A stretch of 64,000 nt of DNA from Globodera rostochiensis (lineage: Eukaryota; Nematoda; Chromadorea; Rhabditida; Heteroderidae). Below the pieces are notes generated by a model that worked only from the letters and a program-made list of their open reading frames with translations, made no database searches and was not told where the DNA came from. Below are positions 32,701-43,900 of the stretch, in pieces. The translations under genes were made by a program, and so were the position numbers. Within the stretch, counting starts at the first letter, position 1. Each line of letters begins with the position of its first letter. Location: NCBI GenBank assembly GCA_018350325.1, contig JAEVLN010000027.1, positions 840,380 to 904,379 of the forward strand, written 5' to 3'.

Positions 32701-34542
32701 AGGAGCAGCAGAAGATGAAGGAGGAGCAGCAGAAGATGAAGGAGGAACAGCAACAGAAGATGAAGGAGGAGCAGCAGAAGATGAAGGAGGAACAGCAACA
32801 GAAGATGAAGGAGGAGCAGCAGAAGATGAAGGAGGAGCAGCAGAAGATGAAGGAGGAACAGCAACAGAAGATGAAGGAGGAGCAGCAGAAGATGAAAGAG
32901 CAACAGCAACAGACCATCGACGAGTTGACAGAAAAACAAAAGGGTAAACTTTTAAATGCTCTCATTATGGTCTTTTTTTTGAAAAATAATATTTAAATTT
33001 AAATAAAAATAAAATTTTAGGGCTTACCCTTCAAAATCGATGGGATTCTGCTGCATGTCACCAGGGCCTCGCGCTCTCTGAGCCCAATCGATTGATTGCC
33101 CAATATAATGGAAAGCATAGGGGTAAAAATTTTCGGTTAAAATGATTTGATTAAAATGGTTTACCGTATATACTCTTGTAAATCCACATGTGGAATTATT
33201 TTTCAACCTCCTCAGAAAGGGCGGAATTATTAGAGGGTGTGGAATTATCAGAGGGTGTGGAATTATTTTTCAACTGTTTGGTGATATGTTCAGCTATCAC
33301 GAAAATTCTCCACTTTTCCATACTTCAGCTGGCGAAAATTTTTTTGAGAAAAAACCATAAAATGACCCTTTTGTTTTGAAAATTTGTAGTTTTTGGACCA
33401 ATTTTCTTTACAAATTCCTTTAAAAAACACAAAAAAAATTTGACCTCTAAAATTGATTTTGGAAAAAATTTTCTCTGAAAAAATTCCTTAAGAAAAATGC
33501 AATAAACTCCAAAATTGCACCCCTAAAGATTGAGATTTCAAATTTTCAAAATGCACCACTAAAATCCAACTTTTTCCGAAAAAATTCCTTAAGAAAAATG
33601 AATGAGGAAGAAGCGGGATTATCCGAAGATGAGAATATTTGGAGCTTGGCGGTGTTTGCGTAGATGATGAATTATTTTTTGAAACTTAGAACATCTTAGT
33701 TTTATCCTTGTTCCTTTCCCGTTACATCTCGTCAAATTTTACCCAGTGGAAAAAGGTGATAAAATTGGATTCAAATCGTTAAATAAGGTGTGGAATTATT
33801 AGAGGGTGTGGAATTATTTTTCAACCTCCTCAGAAAGGGCGGAATTATTAGAGGGTGTGGAATTATCAGAGGGTGTGGAATTAAAACAGTATATACGGTA
33901 TGTAAAGAATGCAAAACATTTGAATTGAGCTTATTTTTCAGTGTCGTGCTCTGTCCTCGCCGAACGGCCAATTCAAAAAGGAAATTTCGGCATTTTTTAC
34001 TACGAAGTGAAAATCCTACGGATAAAATCGTAACTTATAACTATTATAGAAAAAAGTGTCCTCTGAAATATTATTATATTTAGCTTTATTCCCATTGGAC
34101 TTGCGACGAAAGAAATGCCATTGAACAAAACGGTTGGAGATTTTAAAGGCTCTTACGCATACAGCGGACGCCGTGGCCATTTTTTTGGTCACGAGGTCAA
34201 GGTATCTTCCAACATCGTTGGATGCTCGTACATCGAAGGAATTCCTTCGTTTGGCGTCGGTGACGTCATCGGATGCGGCGTGGATTTGGCAACTCGCCAA
34301 ATCATTTACACAAAAAATGGGCAGCGTTTGGGTGAGAAATAAAAAAGTCAATAAAATTAAAGGGAAATTTAAGTTTAAAAAATACACTCTAAATTTGTCC
34401 TGTGGATTTATTTTGGTTTTTGCAGAAACTACCGGTTTATTTGTCGATTCTGCCGCCGAATTATTTCCATGCGTCTCGTTGTTACGCCAATGGCGACAAA
34501 ATCGAAGCAAACTTTGGCTCGAATTTTGAATACAAATTCTGA
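29709..34542 (+). CDS. SPRY/B30.2-domain protein, SPRYSEC/RanBPM-like, with coiled coil
   Basis: Eight exons: 29709-29757, 29813-29947, 30291-30388, 32274-32943, 33021-33122, 33942-34029, 34084-34331 and 34426 to 34529 or 34542. Phases agree up to the last exon. The N-terminus ([11 protein letters not shown]) has no signal peptide. Exons 3-4 are a charged coiled coil, with more than 25 Lys-Met-Lys-Glu-Glu-Gln units encoded by 18- and 21-nt repeats. Then come [19 protein letters not shown], an [20 protein letters not shown] strand, [11 protein letters not shown], the GxFxGHEV-type strand and the signature [20 protein letters not shown]. The family in cyst nematodes includes secreted SPRYSEC effectors and non-secreted RanBPM-like proteins; lacking a signal peptide, this one looks intracellular. 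In the last exon the frame of ELFPCVSL and that of [15 protein letters not shown] differ by one base, so the end is frameshifted (real, or an error). Three TIR elements lie in its introns. Confidence 0.8.
30005..30060 (-). repeat. GGCGGCGCG hairpin repeat copy in SPRY-gene intron 2
   Basis: Contains TTCTTGGCGGCGCGTGTCGG followed by CACCGCCGACCC, a copy of the dispersed hairpin with a slightly altered loop. It is followed on the T-rich side by the usual CAAATCGAGTCAAAAATC context. Confidence 0.65.
30648..31988. mobile_element. TA-flanked TIR element in SPRY-gene intron 3
   Basis: Inverted ends CCGTATTTCCT(C/T)(A/T)ATAATAGAC are flanked by TA. The subterminal repeats CAATAATAGACCCCCCTCAA occur several times at both ends, as in the related element at 23288-23915. 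The interior includes CCGTAACCG-rich tandem sequence (31030-31170), a hairpin repeat (31447-31472) and a tRNA-like segment (31680-31735). No transposase. Confidence 0.75.
31676..31740 (-). other. tRNA-like / SINE-type fragment
   Basis: On the minus strand the segment has an A-box-like TGGCTCAGTGGT and, about 35 nt later, a strong B box GGTTCAAGCCCC. The D-stem and acceptor do not pair properly, so this is probably a tRNA-derived SINE head or a tRNA pseudogene. Confidence 0.35.
32006..32169. mobile_element. 164-bp hAT MITE
   Basis: Inverted ends TAGAGACCGGATTTTTAG have an exact 8-bp target duplication GTCATAAA (31998-32005 and 32170-32177). It lies in SPRY-gene intron 3. TAGAGACCGG-like relics near 7000 and 43130 may be further copies. 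Confidence 0.88.
32340..32935 (+). repeat. Coding 18/21-nt tandem repeat (Lys/Glu/Gln coil)
   Basis: Alternating units GAGCAGCAGAAGATGAAG and GAACAGCAACAGAAGATGAAG inside exon 4 of the SPRY gene. Their mix creates long open frames in other frames and on the minus strand (Leu-rich, Cys/Phe-rich), which are by-products. Confidence 0.85.
33164..33898. mobile_element. TA-flanked TIR element in SPRY-gene intron 5
   Basis: Inverted ends CCGTATATACT are flanked by TA. The subterminal tandem motif GGAATTATTAGAGGGTGTGG is present at both ends in the same orientation. 735 bp, no transposase. Relics of the same motif lie at 13400-13480 and 34650-34710. Confidence 0.75.
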
Positions 34543-34549
34543 TGAGGAA

Positions 34550-35660
34550 GACGTCCGGACAGCGAAAAACGATTTTTTAAATTTTATTTTTTCTTTGGAA
34601 GAATTTGGTCAACAGATTTTTTTATTTACAATTCGAAGGTGGGGTTTTTAAATTGGATTTGAACTGTTAAATGAGGTTGGGGAAATTATTACAGGGTGGG
34701 TAATTAACCATATTTACCAAAAAAAAATTGCCCAACGAAATCCAAGGCCAGTTACGGCTCCGGTTTCGTGTAAAACCCAAAAGGGGTTGTATTAGGCACG
34801 GTTTTTAAGACCCCTGGCATGGAAACTGGAGGTTCAAATTCGAAAGATACGAGCAGAAAGGAAACACCGAGGACATAAAGAACAATTTCATGTTGAAAAA
34901 ACGTAACAATTTCTGAAAAAGGTTTCACGGGAAAAGGGTCAAAAAAAACGGAATACGACGGGGGAATTGCATTATCAAGCAGTACACTGTATCCATTAAA
35001 TGTCACGCCAACAATATCCAGAAATCGGCGCCCCTTCAAGCAAGCCATTTTTCGGCATCACCGTCAGGGCTTTCAACCTTAAAATAGAAAAATAATTAAA
35101 ATTTTCAGTGTCTTTGAATTTGTATTAATAAAAAGAACATTTTAATCAATTAAACCCTACAGTAAGGGCATTTTTCGTTTTGAGCTCATCAAGAAAGCGC
35201 TCGCGCCAAACAGCTGCGTCAAATTCGTCCGACGCCTTAAAAACGATAAATTATTTTTATGTACAGGCGGTGATGGGAGAGGTCCAAAAATAGTCGAAAA
35301 ATGTTTCAATTAGAGCGACTTTAGCAGTTATAAAACCCTATTTCGAGGTTTTAGAAAGGGCGTGCCAGGGATGTAACCGGATGCTAAAAAAATGTCCGGA
35401 ATTCGGCATGCCGGACCAAAAGGTCCGGAAATCTGGAAACATCTCTTGGGCGTACCCAGGCCCCGCCCATACATAAATAATAGGAGGGGGGGGGGGGGGG
35501 TCGACTGAATTTGTTGATTATTTTTTTACTTAATTCAATGTCATTTTTAAGAAATACACGAATCGTAAGTCGATACAAAAAGCTGTTTCTATAGGTTACA
35601 TATTTTCAGACAATTTTTAATTGCCAATTTAAAGCCACCACAAATATTAGCCAATTACTC
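34550..35660. other. Spacer with weak minus-strand coding traces
   Basis: Minus-strand pieces at about 35220-35160 (DEFDAAVWRERFLDELKTKN) and 35080-34760 look exon-like (branch AG/GT signals, helical composition) but carry no domain I recognise. A G-tract at about 35487-35500 and a relic of the GGTGTGG motif at 34650-34710 are present. Confidence 0.35.
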
Positions 35661-35790
35661 ACATGGATAATTTGCCGGTTTGTTTGCCGATTTTGGCGCC
35701 GATTGTTTCCATTCTTTTCGTTGTACTAACCTGGCACTAAAGTTGAAGCAATTTTGGCCCGAACTTCAAATTCAACGTAGCCGCCGATGG
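35661..35790 (+). pseudogene. Degraded SPRY-gene last exon
   Basis: The sequence CCGGTTTGTTTGCCGATTTT and what follows correspond to the 'GLFVDSxxELFP...KIEANFGxNFEF' exon found intact at 19504-19619. After GLFADFGADCFHSF the frame shifts and the expected KIEANFG appears only as a frame-shifted relic. Third copy of this exon in the window. Confidence 0.6.
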
Positions 35791-36017
35791 CATTTAGAAA
35801 GTGAAAAACGAAGGTCTCTTATCGACACTAATTTTCGGCAAATCTTGTCAAAAATTTGGTCATGTTGCCCTTTTTACTTGAAACGCGAAAAGTTTTGGAC
35901 TTTGACCTTTTTTCTGTCAAAATCAATAAATCAAATCCGCAAAAGTCGTTATTTTTATTGCAAAACTTATTATTTTGTTCAAAAGTTTCTTGGATATGGC
36001 GCCCCAGGGTTCTTTCT

Positions 36018-38722
36018 TCAACCATTCATTTCAATAATACGCAGAGCCAGAAGTTCTATAATTTCCCCGTGTCCATTTTCAACAGCTTCATCCAGTGCCG
36101 TATTGCCTTAAACAGAGAATTTTTTGTTAGAAATCAAAAGGCGTCCCATAACCTATTCCCCCCCCCCCCCACCATTGGCATCCGTCCGATCAGCGCGCGC
36201 GCCATTCGACAACAAAAAGCGCACAACGTTTGCCTTCCCTTCGCTCGATGCAATTATCAATCCTGTGGCACCATTTCTGCCCGCAACGTCGATGTTCTGC
36301 AGCTGGCCATTCTCCAAGAAGAATTTGACTGCAATTAGAAAATGCCAAAAATCAAAGTAAATAAAAACGGCATTTCAATTTTAATAAATACAGAAAAAGC
36401 TTTTGTTTATGGTATTAAAAAATGTGTTTAAATCAGGGGTGGCAACAAAAATTTTGCGAAATAAGGATAGTGAAGGTCAAAAATAAGATTTTGTTGCCAA
36501 AAAATAAGTAGAATTTACAAAATGTCCATGGACATTTTTAATTTATAATTCAATCAGTTAAATTCCTTAATAAAAAATATGTCCTAATTTTTCTGGAAAT
36601 TGGCTTTGCTTTTTTTAAACTGACCAATGTCCAAATGGCCTTTTTTGCACGCTACCAACCACGGCGAGGGCAAGCCGTCATCCGACTCGCGGTTAGCATC
36701 AGCGCCGTAGGCGACCAACACTTTGCACACCTCCAAATGGCCTTGATTTGCCGCGAGGAAAAGTGGCGAAAAACCTGCAAATTTAAAATTAGATTCGACA
36801 AATAATGTTTCTCAACCCAAATTACTTATAAAAAGAGAAAATTAATTTTTTTTGAGAGGGGGGAGGGGATGAAAGAACGGAAAAGCAGCTTAAAATGCCT
36901 TACCATCCAGTGTCCGATCAACGCTCGCGCCATTCAACAGCAAAAAGTGCACAACGTCCGTATTCCCTTTAAGAGATGCAGCTATTAACGCGGTATAGCC
37001 GTTGCTATGCGTTGCTTCGATGTCCTGGCCATTGTCCGCGAAGAGTTCGACTGCATTTCAAAATTTGAGAAAATTGAAACCGATGGGATTTAATTTCGAA
37101 TTCTTCCCCTCCTACTCCGATCTCCAGAAAATTTTTGCTGTTTTTCTGCTGAACTGACCGATGTCCAAGTGCTCCGATATGCACGCTTTCAACCAGGGCG
37201 AGCTGTCAGCCGACTCCTGGTTGATATTAGCGCCCATGGCGACCAACTCCCTGCACACCGCCAAATCACCTTCTTTTACCGCGTGGAATAGCGGTGATAA
37301 ACCTTTAATTTTAAAAAAAACATTGTCTGCTTAGAAGAGTGCCAGCAAATAACCCCTAAAACGGCATTTTCTGTTTAAATGCCCTCACCCTTGGCATCAG
37401 TCCGGTCAGTGAGCGCGCCTTTCGATAGCAAAAAGTGCACAATGTTTGTCTTGCCAAAAACAGATGCGACTATTAACGCGGTGTAGCCGTTGCTATGCGT
37501 AAATTCGATGTTTTGGCCATTCTCCACGAAGAATTTAACTGCAATTAATTCCGTTAAAATAACAATTTCGTTGCGGCGTCAATCAGCACGCTCAACTGGC
37601 GCCGCGTTTTTGTGCTCCCCCCCCCCCCCAACAAAAATGTCTGGTTAGGCTTGAGCATCAGTATTCTCCTATCTGAAATTTAACATGAGGCAACTAAATT
37701 TCGAAGCAATTTCCTTTACAATGCTTGTCGGCATGGACAATAGGGTTGGGCGGACGCCAAGCGAATTGTCAAAATTGCGATTTTTGAAAAAATGAATTCC
37801 GCCCACCGATGTGTAAATGGCCTTTCCCGCACGCTTCCAACCACGGCGATCCGCCGTTTTTCGACTCCTGGTTGACATTAGCGCCGTTGGCGACTAAATC
37901 TCTGCACATCTCCAAATGACCTTTGTTTGCCGCGTGGAATAGCGGCGAAAAACCTGAAATTTACGTAAAATCCTTATTTAGTATCAGTTTATTTGTTAGA
38001 AAAGTGCCAGCAAATAACCCCTAAAACGGCATTTTCTGTTTAAATTCCCCCACCCTTGGCATCGGTCCGGTCAGTGAGCGCGCCCTTCGATAGCAAAAAA
38101 TGTACAACGTCCGTATTCCCTTTAAGAGATGCAGCTATTAACGCGGTATAGCCGTCGCTATGCGTTGTTTCGATGTCCTGGCCATTCTCCACGAAGAATT
38201 TGACTGCAATTAAAAAATTTCAAAAAATGCTAAAATAAAATCAAATTGAAAACTGTAAAGGGCCCGGGGGGGAGGGGGGTAAAGCCTCCACCCAAGCTCA
38301 AATTACAATGGCTTTGTTGTTTTTTCTACTAAACTGACCGATGTGCAAATGGCCTTTCGCGCACGCTTCCAACCACGGCGAGCTGTTAACCAACTCCTGG
38401 TGATTAACATCAGCGCCGTTGGCGACCAACACTTGCACACGTTCAAATGCCCTTGACTTGCCACGAAAAAAAGTGGCGAAAAACCTGCAAATCAAAAATT
38501 CTCGTCGCCATTCTGAATTAAGCTGAAACACCTTCAATTGTCGAGCTTCGCAAGCAGTTCCATTGGCTTTTACTTAAATGGACATACAGTGAACGCACTC
38601 CCTCGGCATCGTCCTTTTCAATCAGCTTGAAAAGGTAATTTACGATATGGGGATGAAGCTGGACCATTCGAGCAATGAACGAATTGAAAGAGAATCTGTT
38701 GATGATAACGCTAAAAACCGAA
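36018..38722 (-). CDS. Ankyrin-repeat protein, ten exons
   Basis: Minus-strand gene. Exon 38722-38541 starts the visible part (FKLIEKDDAEGVRSLY). Eight repeat exons then alternate two types. Type A (38486-38337, 37953-37802, 37303-37157, 36775-36619) reads like HLEVCKVLVAYGADAN followed by SPWLVACKKGHLDIG. Type B (38206-38054, 37541-37388, 37053-36903, 36328-36173) reads like VKFFVENGQDIETTH followed by GYTALIAASLKGNTDVVHFL and GALTDRTDA. The last exon, 36106-36018, reads NTALDEAVENGHGEIIELL and stops at 36018-36020. Each pair spans about two ankyrin repeats, and exon phases are uniform, so exon duplication explains the array. Ankyrin repeats bind proteins; no partner can be inferred. No signal peptide was seen; the start codon may lie further upstream. 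Exon borders are approximate to a few bases. Confidence 0.75.
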
Positions 38723-38779
38723 AAAAATTAACGGTTCCACAATTGGTGGTCGACTGTCCTTGGATTCATATAGGTACAT

Positions 38780-40926
38780 TGATGGGCCGTTATGTCCCTG
38801 GAAATCAACATTTGTCCTTGGCTCTAATCTTTGATACGAGCCCTGAGATAGTTATTCCTGTTGGAAAATGCAAATGAGGGTCGATACATATGTATAAGTC
38901 ACATCCCCCCCCCCCCCCACAACAGAAATTGTGTCAGAGGAGAAGAAAACGATGGGGGGGGGGGGGCTCGTTCATTGCCGGGGGGGGGCAGATACAAATG
39001 TGTGAAGAAATTGTCTGGAGTTTGTGAAAGTGATGCTAACATCGATTACCATTGTTGTTGGGCCAGGGGCAAGCGACTCAGAAGAGTGGGGGGGGGGGGA
39101 AGATGATCATTCACAATGCCTGCCGTTGTGGATTGGATTGTGTTTTGTTTATTCACAACAACGATGACGAAGAGAATAGGTAATTTCATCTGACTTTATT
39201 TTGATTTTAAACTCTTTTGGTTGTCCCCCCCAAATTTTATTTTCATTTTTAGGAGTAAATCGTTTGTTCTTTTCTCCCCATCCATTAAGCATGCTTGCAT
39301 TTTTTGTCATTTCAGCCAATTTTGTTTGTTCCAAAGTCCAAATTTTTAAGAATTTGGGCCGAATTCCCCAAAATCCAGAGATCCGAGTTCGAATGATTTT
39401 CTTTCCCTTTAGCGACCCGGGTCCCGATTTTAAATAAAATCTTGGATTGAATAAATTTATATACTTTTTTTTAAACCCGTTTTTTTGGATTGCGCCTGAA
39501 TGCTGGGACCGCGATGGGTTTGGCCCGGCCCTCCCCGAGCACGGATGTCAATGTGCCGTTTCTTTATTCGGGGGGAGGGATTACATAATATGGGGAAAGT
39601 TCCCCCGATTCGGGTAGGGAAGTGGGGAGGGGAATAGGTTGGTCGGTCCGGATCCGATTAGAAGTGAGAGTGGGGTGATTAGAGGTGTTGGGTAACAGCC
39701 CAAAAGGTGGGAGAGACCGCCCCCGGGACAGTTGTTAATTGGGGAAAACAATTGAGTGGGGAGGGAAGAATGATCGTTGGTCACGCCCACAACGACTGGA
39801 ATTTGAATAGGCGGGACATTCTTGTAAAATTGTGGTAAACTCGGGCCCCAAAAATGTATGTATTCTTAGAGTAGAAAATACTTAGCATAAGCAATAATTG
39901 AAAGTTGGGATTATCTACAATTTGAATGCATTTTGCTTTAGGCAAATGTTGACCAGAAAATGGGGGGCATTCACTCTCGTTGTTGGGAATTAATCTCTTT
40001 TTATCATAAATATTTGAATGTTTTATTTGCCTCCAGCAAAATGCTGATCCAGAAAAAAAGAAATTCAAAAGTTACAATAAAAACACCTCCTAAACTGTTA
40101 ACGCGTTAAAATTTTTTAAATTATAATACCGGGTAATTGGGAAGGAAAAAGAGAGGAGGAGACAGAGGAAATGCAAGTCAAGGCGCTAATGAGGGGGTGG
40201 AAAATCTCGTCCCTGTCGATCTCTGAACTCCTTACACGGCGATCAGTGCAATTAAGGCTAATTGGTGTCAGGCTGGGGGAGGCTGGGAGACCAATCCATC
40301 CCGATCCCGGGATTTTTGCACTTCATTGATAGAACCTTGACAAAGATGTTTAAAAGATGCTAATCTTAAAAAAGTAGATAGAGTTATAGAAAATTGCAGA
40401 ACTTTGGACACTTGGAGAAAACAATTTTAACTTTCGGTATGGACAAAAATTTTGAAATAACCCATCTGCTGTTCACCCTCTCTGTCCCACTTTGAGATGC
40501 GATCTTATTGTTAGCATCACTTTCACACTCTCCGGTCAATGTTCTCCACATATTTGTATCTGCACCCCCCCCCCCCCCCGACCCATCGTCTTTCTTCTCC
40601 CCCATCCATTTCCACACATTTTTCTACAGAGTGGATTGGTGTTTCGATGATTGGGTTTTTTCTACTAAAATGACCTGACAAAGGCGATAGGTTCTTTACC
40701 ATTCTGTCAACGGCTCCCAAATTTGCTCTAAAAATGCATACATTTTTGGGGTTATAGAGTGTAAATTTGGATGGGTGAGACAGCGCAGAAAATATGTACT
40801 ACCAAAAATTAAATAAATAACGATTTTAGTACAATTTGGAAGTTTTTAAACGAAGGAAGAAGATAAAATATTAGGGCTGCTTGAGTATCTGGATATCATC
40901 GACGAATCTCACTCATCCGAATCAGC
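38780..40926. repeat. G/C-tract inverted-repeat region
   Basis: The left arm (about 38880-39110: AGGAGAAGAAAACGATGGGG, GGCAGATACAAATGTGTGAA, TTTGTGAAAGTGATGCTAAC) is mirrored by the right arm (about 40460-40630: GTTAGCATCACTTTCACACT, CCACATATTTGTATCTGCA, CCCATCGTCTTTCTTCTCCC). This defines an imperfect roughly 1.7-kb inverted-repeat element with many G/C homopolymers. The interior has no recognisable ORF. 40700-40926 is the region just upstream of the SecA-like gene. Confidence 0.6.
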
Positions 40927-43900
40927 ATGGGGAATTCAATTGGGGCGGCGATTGAAGAGCAGAATGAAGACGGTAATTTTGATTGGGATTTTTTAAAGTT
41001 TTAAAACTCCAAATTTTTGTTATTGAAGGTAATTCAAAGAGTGCCGAGGAATTGCTGGACGAGTTGGCGCATCTCAACCACAACGATAAAGGCATCTCCA
41101 GTGATTCGTTGGCCCAAATGCTGGGGGATGTCCGCGCGTGCATTTGCCTAGGCGAGTCTTCCGATCGGAACTTTTCCGTTTTCCTCATAGCGCCCCCACC
41201 AAAAAATGATTTAAATTTGTTTAAATGGTGTTAAATTTTACAATCTTTATTTCAGATGGAGTACAACAGCATCCCATTTCCAAATGGACGACAGAAGACA
41301 TCAAGTCGTGGGCGGAAGACTTGAAGAAGCAACGACAAACGCGCGAATTGTCCGAACTGCTCGCGGTTGCTTGCCGCGCCTGCAAGCTTGCTAATGGTAC
41401 AGTTTAATATGGCAATTACGGCACAAAATACAAAATGCCGGAATTCAGTTTTTTGGGCTTCCAAAATCTTCCAATTGAACAAATAAAAACTTATTAATTG
41501 AAAAGCATATTCAGGGTATTATCCCCGAGATGCGCAGCTCATTCCAATTCTGTTGATGCTTTCACCTTCAAAAACTGGGCTTCATGGACAGTTGCAGCAG
41601 ATTGCCACTGGCGAAGGAAAAACCGCAATTGTGGCGTTGTTCGTTGTTGTGAAGGCATTGCGGGACCGCGTTAAGGTGAGTTGCGTTCGAATCCACATAA
41701 AGCACAAATTTGTGCATACGTGATCGAGGGGGGGGGGTTGGCCAAAGCCGAGTTTCCATTGGAGGCCGGATCGGTCGATTTTTTTAAATTTTGGACCAAG
41801 ATTTTTTGAGATTATCAATCGGTGCCCATCAGGCTTGCTCCGAGTTACCCGAAAAGGATAACCCTGCATACGATATTCACATATTTTCTCACCAAAAACA
41901 GAGCAGAATTCCAGGAATCGAGATTTTTTGGCACCAATTCTCTTTTACAGGAATCGGGAAAATCAAGAGTTTATTTCCCCTACAAAATAGTTTCAGATTC
42001 GATTTGGAATTAGGGGTGATGAAATAGGGGTTTGCTGTTGTCACATAACAGAAAAGTACCTTCCCACCAAGAACCGAGTAATTTCCGGCACCATCTCAAC
42101 TTTTACATGGGTCGGTAAAAAGGGGGTTTGTCATATAAAATCCGTTTTTGAAATATTTGTATCTCGATCCCAGTTTTTTCTAAAAATACCGGTTTTGCTC
42201 TACTCTCCACAAAACTAACTTAGCGATTTTTTCTTTCCACTAATCGGGATCTCTATCTCTTACTAACGTTCGTTTTTTCACTAGTGTACGAAATGTCCGG
42301 ACACCGCTATTTGCCTATAAAACAGTTTCTGAATTTCCTGCCCCTCAAAAATATTCGGTTTGGAATTAGGGGAGATGAAATCGGATAGAGTAGAAAATTT
42401 TCTAAAAAATATTCCTATGATTAAATAAATTCCTTCAAAATTTACAAATTAGATCGATGTTGTGACCAGTTCGGATGCATTGGCAAGGCGCGACGCGAAG
42501 GATCTCAAAACGTTCTACGGCATGTTCGGACTAACTGTGGACCATTGCACCGGCGGCCTCAGTCCTCGCTACAAGAAATGTTACGCTGCTGACATTTTGT
42601 ACGGCGACATTGGCTCATTCCAAGGCGACATTTTGTCCCATGAATTTCAATCTAAGGTAAGTCACATCCATTGGACAATTTGTCCATTTTTGCCCATTGG
42701 TGGTCACCTTGTTCATTATTTTTTGCTTATTGGTCTATTTTATATGGTCAAAACTCAAGTTGATCAAATCACAATCCTATCGATCTCTAAATGCAAATTT
42801 GGCTAAAACCATAAATTTTCGAAGCAATGAAGAAGGTATGAGCCCTTGAACTGAAGTGCCCCTTTCAATTGGGGGCGTATCAAGCTCTGAGGCTTAAACC
42901 TAGGCTTTTAAGTAGAGATCGGAATTTTCAAAACAATGGGCAAGTGTCGCCGACCTACGCTAACCCGTAGCCCGCGAAACCCGTGTCGGCCCAAAACGGG
43001 TCCTTGCCCGTGCCCGTTCTCTATTATTAAGTTGTAGAAACTGTGCCCCAATTGAACAGAGACGATTCAGTCCAGTGCTCACTTTAGGTTGCGAAAAAGT
43101 GGATTCTAGCTTTATAGTCAGAGGAGTTGATTAGAGACCGGACAACTACCAAATAAATTCTGGACATTTTGAATCTTGTACGTTTCGTCCGTTTGACATT
43201 TTGTTTATTGGGAGGGGGCACTTTGTCAGTAAGGTTTAACCATTGGCTTTTAATCACTAAACGTACGTTAGGATAAGAATTCTTTCCTCAATTATCATTG
43301 TTTTGCGTTAATTTACTAACTATGGTCGAAATCCAAAACTTCTTTTGTCTAATTGCTAGTTTAATTTGTGCAGAATGTTCGTGGAACGCCGCCCCGGCCA
43401 TTCGAGTGTATTGTAATTGACGAGGTTGATTGCATGCTTTTGGACGAGATGATGCAGGTCCGCCGTCAAAGAGTGCATCCCCTAAGGGGGGGGGGGCGTA
43501 ACTCCCCGAAAGTTGTGGGCAGAAAAGCTCAAATAGGCCCTTTTTGGCCAATTCAGTTAATATATTACTGCTTGAGTGAGTCGGGAAAAATAAACGGGTT
43601 GGCTGCTCTTTATTGGATCGGATACGGCCAAAAATTTCTCGGTCCGGGTTTTGGATACCGGGACGCAAAAAGTTTTAACTTGCTCATAATTGATACTGAA
43701 TAAAACGATATCAGCAATTAGTATTACCTAAATTGTTACAAATTTTTAAACGATATCAGCAATTAGTATTACCTAATTATTGTTACAAATTTTTAAACGA
43801 TATCAGCAATTGGTATTACCTAATTATTGTTACAAATTTTTGTTCAGGAAAGGATTTTGATGCTTTCATTTCACGTTCCCGGCATGGAATATTTGCAAAG

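Noticed and set aside
32217..32965. Leu-rich and Cys/Phe-rich minus-strand proteins
   Set aside because: Antisense reading of the Lys/Glu/Gln-coding repeat in the SPRY gene.
42912..43035. Another hAT-like MITE (TAGAGATCGG...TTCTCTA)
   Set aside because: The flanking 8-mers (CTTTTAAG and TTATTAAG) are not identical and the inverted ends are short, so the call is not supported.
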